DNA from: CALKAL01 sp051846895
GTDB taxonomy: Bacteria > Bacillota > Bacilli > Bacillales > Alkalibacillaceae
Direction of reading: 5' to 3'
DNA length: 64,000 nt
Assembly (NCBI GenBank): GCA_051846895.1
Contig: JBPYCQ010000011.1
Span: 1-64,000, forward strand
Shown here: positions 61,975 through 64,000 of the stretch, one piece after another
How positions within the stretch are numbered: the stretch's first letter is position 1
How the letters are laid out: every line of letters begins with the position of its first letter
The notes under the pieces: generated by a model
Databases searched by the model: none
Told to the model about the DNA's origin: nothing
Seen by the model: only the letters and a program-made list of their open reading frames with translations
Position numbers and translations under genes: made by a program

Positions 61975-62162
61975 TATTTTATACAGTCTTATTCTAACAC
62001 TAAATAGGGTATTAGAAACGTGAAATACCTAAGATTTAAAGGATATGAATTTTTAATCCTACATAAGCAATGATTTTTATACTACCAAAAAAACTTATTC
62101 TCAATTAGCTGCAACTAACGTAGCCAGTAGGTAACACTCTGGCAAGGTAATTATTTAAATAA

Positions 62163-62202
62163 AATAGCCTGTAGAATTAAGGTTCATATTCTACAGGCTA
62201 TT
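62163..62202 (-). terminator. Terminator after the 62.2-kb lipoprotein gene
   Basis: AATAGCCTGTAGAAT faces ATTCTACAGGCTATT (15-bp stem) just after the stop codon, followed by TTATTT on the - strand. Confidence 0.85.
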
Positions 62203-62206
62203 ACAA

Positions 62207-62731
62207 TTATTTTACTTCATTTATTTTTTTAAAAATTCTAGAATAAACTTCTTTGATATTTTTTTCATTCTTTTCATGATTGTATAATCCGAAGCTCCAA
62301 GTAGTCATTTCACCGTCTTCAGTATAATAGACACCTGTTGCAAAGAATTCTTCACCTACAGTAAAACTATTATCATAAGTGAAATCCTCCATTACGAAAG
62401 GTAAGTACGATCTGTCTGATTCAATAAAGAAAAAAGGAATACCCGAGCTTTTATAGACATCTGCATATTCCGCTTCGGATGCACGAATCAAGTAATCTTG
62501 CATAATAAAAATTGCATCAAGATTTTCTATACCATCAGTAATTAGTAGGTCTCCTAAATCAATTGTTAAAAAATTGATTTGTTCCTCTATAACATCAGGT
62601 GCATCCCCTACAACTCCAATATTTAAGTCTCTACCCGTATACTCTTCGAACTCAATAGGCTCTTCTTTAGATTCACAACCAATTAAAAGGAAGAAAAATG
62701 TTAGTGATATTAGAAATAGATGCTTTTTCAT
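62207..62731 (-). CDS. Hypothetical lipoprotein
   Basis: The 174-residue precursor has a lipobox LLIGC (Cys about residue 19). The domain after it starts RDLNIGVVGDAPDVIEEQINF and looks like an alpha/beta receptor- or Rossmann-type fold with AIFIMQDYLIRASEAEYADVYKSSGIPFFFIES. I do not recognise the family. A ribosome site GGGAGAGGTGAAAT-type sequence precedes ATG 62731. Single gene diverging from the next one. Confidence 0.75.
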   Translation of the reverse strand: MKKHLFLISLTFFFLLIGCESKEEPIEFEEYTGRDLNIGVVGDAPDVIEEQINFLTIDLGDLLITDGIENLDAIFIMQDYLIRASEAEYADVYKSSGIPFFFIESDRSYLPFVMEDFTYDNSFTVGEEFFATGVYYTEDGEMTTWSFGLYNHEKNEKNIKEVYSRIFKKINEVK

Positions 62732-62885
62732 ATTTCACCTCTCCCGGGAATCTTGTAAACTTTTCCTATTGTAGCTAGTAAAAAAGAATTATTTTCGGTT
62801 TTTTAATAGAAATATAGAGGAACTTTTTATTTTCAAGTTTAATTATATGAATGTGAAAAAAATTTATCAAGGGAGAGGATGTAAA

Positions 62886-63512
62886 ATGAAAAAACTGTTT
62901 ACATTAGTATTGTCTACTCTTTTGATTTTGATTTTTGTCACTAATGTTTCAGCAGAATCTAACGGGCACATCACAACACACGATCAAGTTCAAATAGTTT
63001 CTGGAACTAACAACGAAAGACCAGAAAACGACTATGTTAGAGAATTGTCCTATGAAGAAGCTGTTAAACGAGCCGCAGAACTTAGTGGGAAGTCAGAGTA
63101 TGAAATCATGAATGAATTCTCTGACACATATGATGCTGGTATTCAATCAACATGCTCCTGGCTTGAAACTTCAACCACTTTAAATGTTACTAGCTCTTAC
63201 AAACCAAGCTTGATTAATATCCTTAGAGCTTGTAGATCAGGTTCATTCGGCTGGATAGATACAAATACAAAGCCTATGTATATTGGGATCCGTGCTGATG
63301 AAAAGAATTTTTCAGGAGATATTGAAGTACGGCTCGAACACAATGGTTTCTATTATGTAGTTAACGGAAATTTTTATGATCATGGTACAACAACTCACCA
63401 AGGAACCACTGGTGCAAATGCAATTTGGACAACAACTTATACCATTTCTTATGCATCAGACCACTATGCTTCGTATTACTCGGGATTAAGTTGGAGACAG
63501 GTTACTCGTTAA
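62886..63512 (+). CDS. Secreted hypothetical protein
   Basis: The 208-residue precursor has a Sec signal peptide (MKKLFTLVLSTLLILIFVTN, cleavage after VSA near residue 24). A short helical segment (YEEAVKRAAELSGKSEYEIMNEF) follows, then a beta-rich C-terminal domain with two Cys (CSWLET and LRACRSG) and many Thr, Tyr and Ser. The family is not recognised; secreted antimicrobial or adhesin-like proteins can look similar. ATG 62886 has AGAGG seven bases upstream. Confidence 0.75.
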   Translation: MKKLFTLVLSTLLILIFVTNVSAESNGHITTHDQVQIVSGTNNERPENDYVRELSYEEAVKRAAELSGKSEYEIMNEFSDTYDAGIQSTCSWLETSTTLNVTSSYKPSLINILRACRSGSFGWIDTNTKPMYIGIRADEKNFSGDIEVRLEHNGFYYVVNGNFYDHGTTTHQGTTGANAIWTTTYTISYASDHYASYYSGLSWRQVTR

Positions 63513-63514
63513 GA

Positions 63515-63555
63515 TAAAAAAAGTCTGTAGAGTTTATTTCTACAGACCTTTTTTA
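63515..63555 (+). terminator. Terminator of the secreted-protein gene
   Basis: AAAAAAGTCTGTAGA faces TCTACAGACCTTTTTT. Strong stem with flanking A- and T-runs. Confidence 0.88.
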
Positions 63556-63751
63556 TTTCATATTTAAAATCTACCTACCAAATTTTAAATTCAGTTTACT
63601 AACTCTTCTAACATGAAGTAAAATCCTCTTCAATGTAAACGGTTTGTTCTTTTATTACAGTAGTTTCTTCTTGAGAATGATTGTTTTATACATTTGTTAC
63701 CTTTTCATTGCAGCTATTACTATTTAATTAGAGTTTTCAAGAAAGTTAAAT

Positions 63752-63780
63752 AACCTACCTTCACTTATAAAAGGTAGGTT
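63752..63780 (-). terminator. Terminator after the TldD/PmbA-type gene
   Basis: AACCTACCTT (63752-63761) and AAGGTAGGTT (63771-63780) form a perfect 10-bp stem, with ATTTAACTTT following on the - strand. Confidence 0.75.
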
Positions 63781-63792
63781 ATAAAACATCAT

Positions 63793-64000
63793 CTATTCAA
63801 CTGTCACAGACAATCCATTTACTAACAGCGAAGCTGAACCGACATAACCGTTCTGGCCACCAAACATAAGAGTCATTTCTAAATCAGATCCCACTTCTTC
63901 AACTTGGTTTAATAGCTCGAAGAAGTTTCCAGCTATGGTCATCTGATTCGTAGCATACTGAACTTTTCCATTTTTGACGTAATAACCTGTTGCTGCTAAT
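63793..64000 (-). CDS. TldD/PmbA family metalloprotease, C-terminal part only
   Basis: The window's right edge cuts this gene; about 68 C-terminal residues remain. The sequence YYVKNGKVQYATNQMTIAGN then FFELLNQVEEVGSDLEM and GSASLLVNGLSVTVE* matches the C-terminal end of PmbA/TldE-type proteins. These partner TldD to process peptides or bacteriocin precursors. The stop TAG is at 63793-63795. Confidence 0.75.
   Translation of the reverse strand, partial: LAATGYYVKNGKVQYATNQMTIAGNFFELLNQVEEVGSDLEMTLMFGGQNGYVGSASLLVNGLSVTVE

Noticed and set aside
63556..63745. Short - strand peptide-like frame ending near 63610
   Set aside because: About 22 coding-looking codons precede a stop, but there is no start codon with a ribosome site; treated as non-coding.

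Overview
The window is a low-GC Firmicute chromosome, almost certainly a spore-forming member of the Bacillaceae. The marker loci are gatCAB-dgkB-rlmCD, a T-box controlled argS, a des-desK-desR cold-sensing cassette, ywbE, a csp gene, thrC-thrB, and a pdxS gene facing a MocR-type pdxR. Strong GGAGG-type ribosome sites and TTG/GTG starts fit. S-layer-homology and SLAP proteins hint at a halophilic or alkaliphilic genus (inference only). No rRNA or tRNA gene is visible.

Layout. 0-1.3 kb: an ISL3-type transposase whose ribosome site lies in a hairpin. 1.6-6 kb: a Gly/Pro-rich protein, then an operon of two membrane proteins, a HAD phosphatase and an alpha/beta hydrolase. 5.4-8.4 kb: T-box - argS - acetyltransferase - small membrane protein. 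8.9-13.1 kb: a cell-wall cluster (5xLysM-NlpC/P60 enzyme, lipoprotein, GH18-3xSLH). 13.3-15.2 kb: thrC-thrB. 15-21 kb: CAP protein, phospholipase-C-like protein, UMF1 transporter, MBL-fold lipoprotein with DUF3006. 21-25.5 kb: desR, desK, des and a glycine-oxidase-like flavoprotein. 26-31 kb: SLAP protein, OsmC, MMPL exporter, IS200 element, and an EAL phosphodiesterase behind a c-di-GMP-I riboswitch. 31.8-39.7 kb: two paralogous ECF sigma/DUF4179 anti-sigma pairs enclosing a nucleoside hydrolase, Nudix, cupin and SDR. 39.8-44 kb: ABC exporter and pdxS/pdxR. 44-49.7 kb: inactive-looking serine recombinase, SulP transporter with UspA, csp, ywbE. 49.8-54.5 kb: an accessory stretch with MntA/HepT and Phd/RelE modules, a relic of a second rlmD-like gene, and PadR-DUF2812. 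54.5-64 kb: rlmCD, a dicarboxylate/amino-acid symporter, dgkB, gatBAC, two secreted/lipid-anchored proteins and the end of a TldD/PmbA-type gene.

The most unusual signal lies between genes. Six arrays of head-to-tail units of about 21 bp occur in 64 kb. Four (1391-1558, 7849-8058, 25639-25932, 35920-36444) share the core TTTGAACAAT or a derivative. Two others (31461-31608 and 13110-13231) keep the 20-21 bp period but have unrelated sequence. Five of the six touch the 5' side of a gene; one sits inside the argS leader between the T-box terminator and the ribosome site, and three fill the space between divergent genes. Because 21 is divisible by 3 and the units lack stops, they create long open frames that are probably not genes. 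I regard these arrays as the best candidate for an undescribed system; their function is unknown.

Starts were re-chosen from ribosome-binding sites where the longest open frame began too early. All functions are assigned by recognising motifs by eye; no database search was run.
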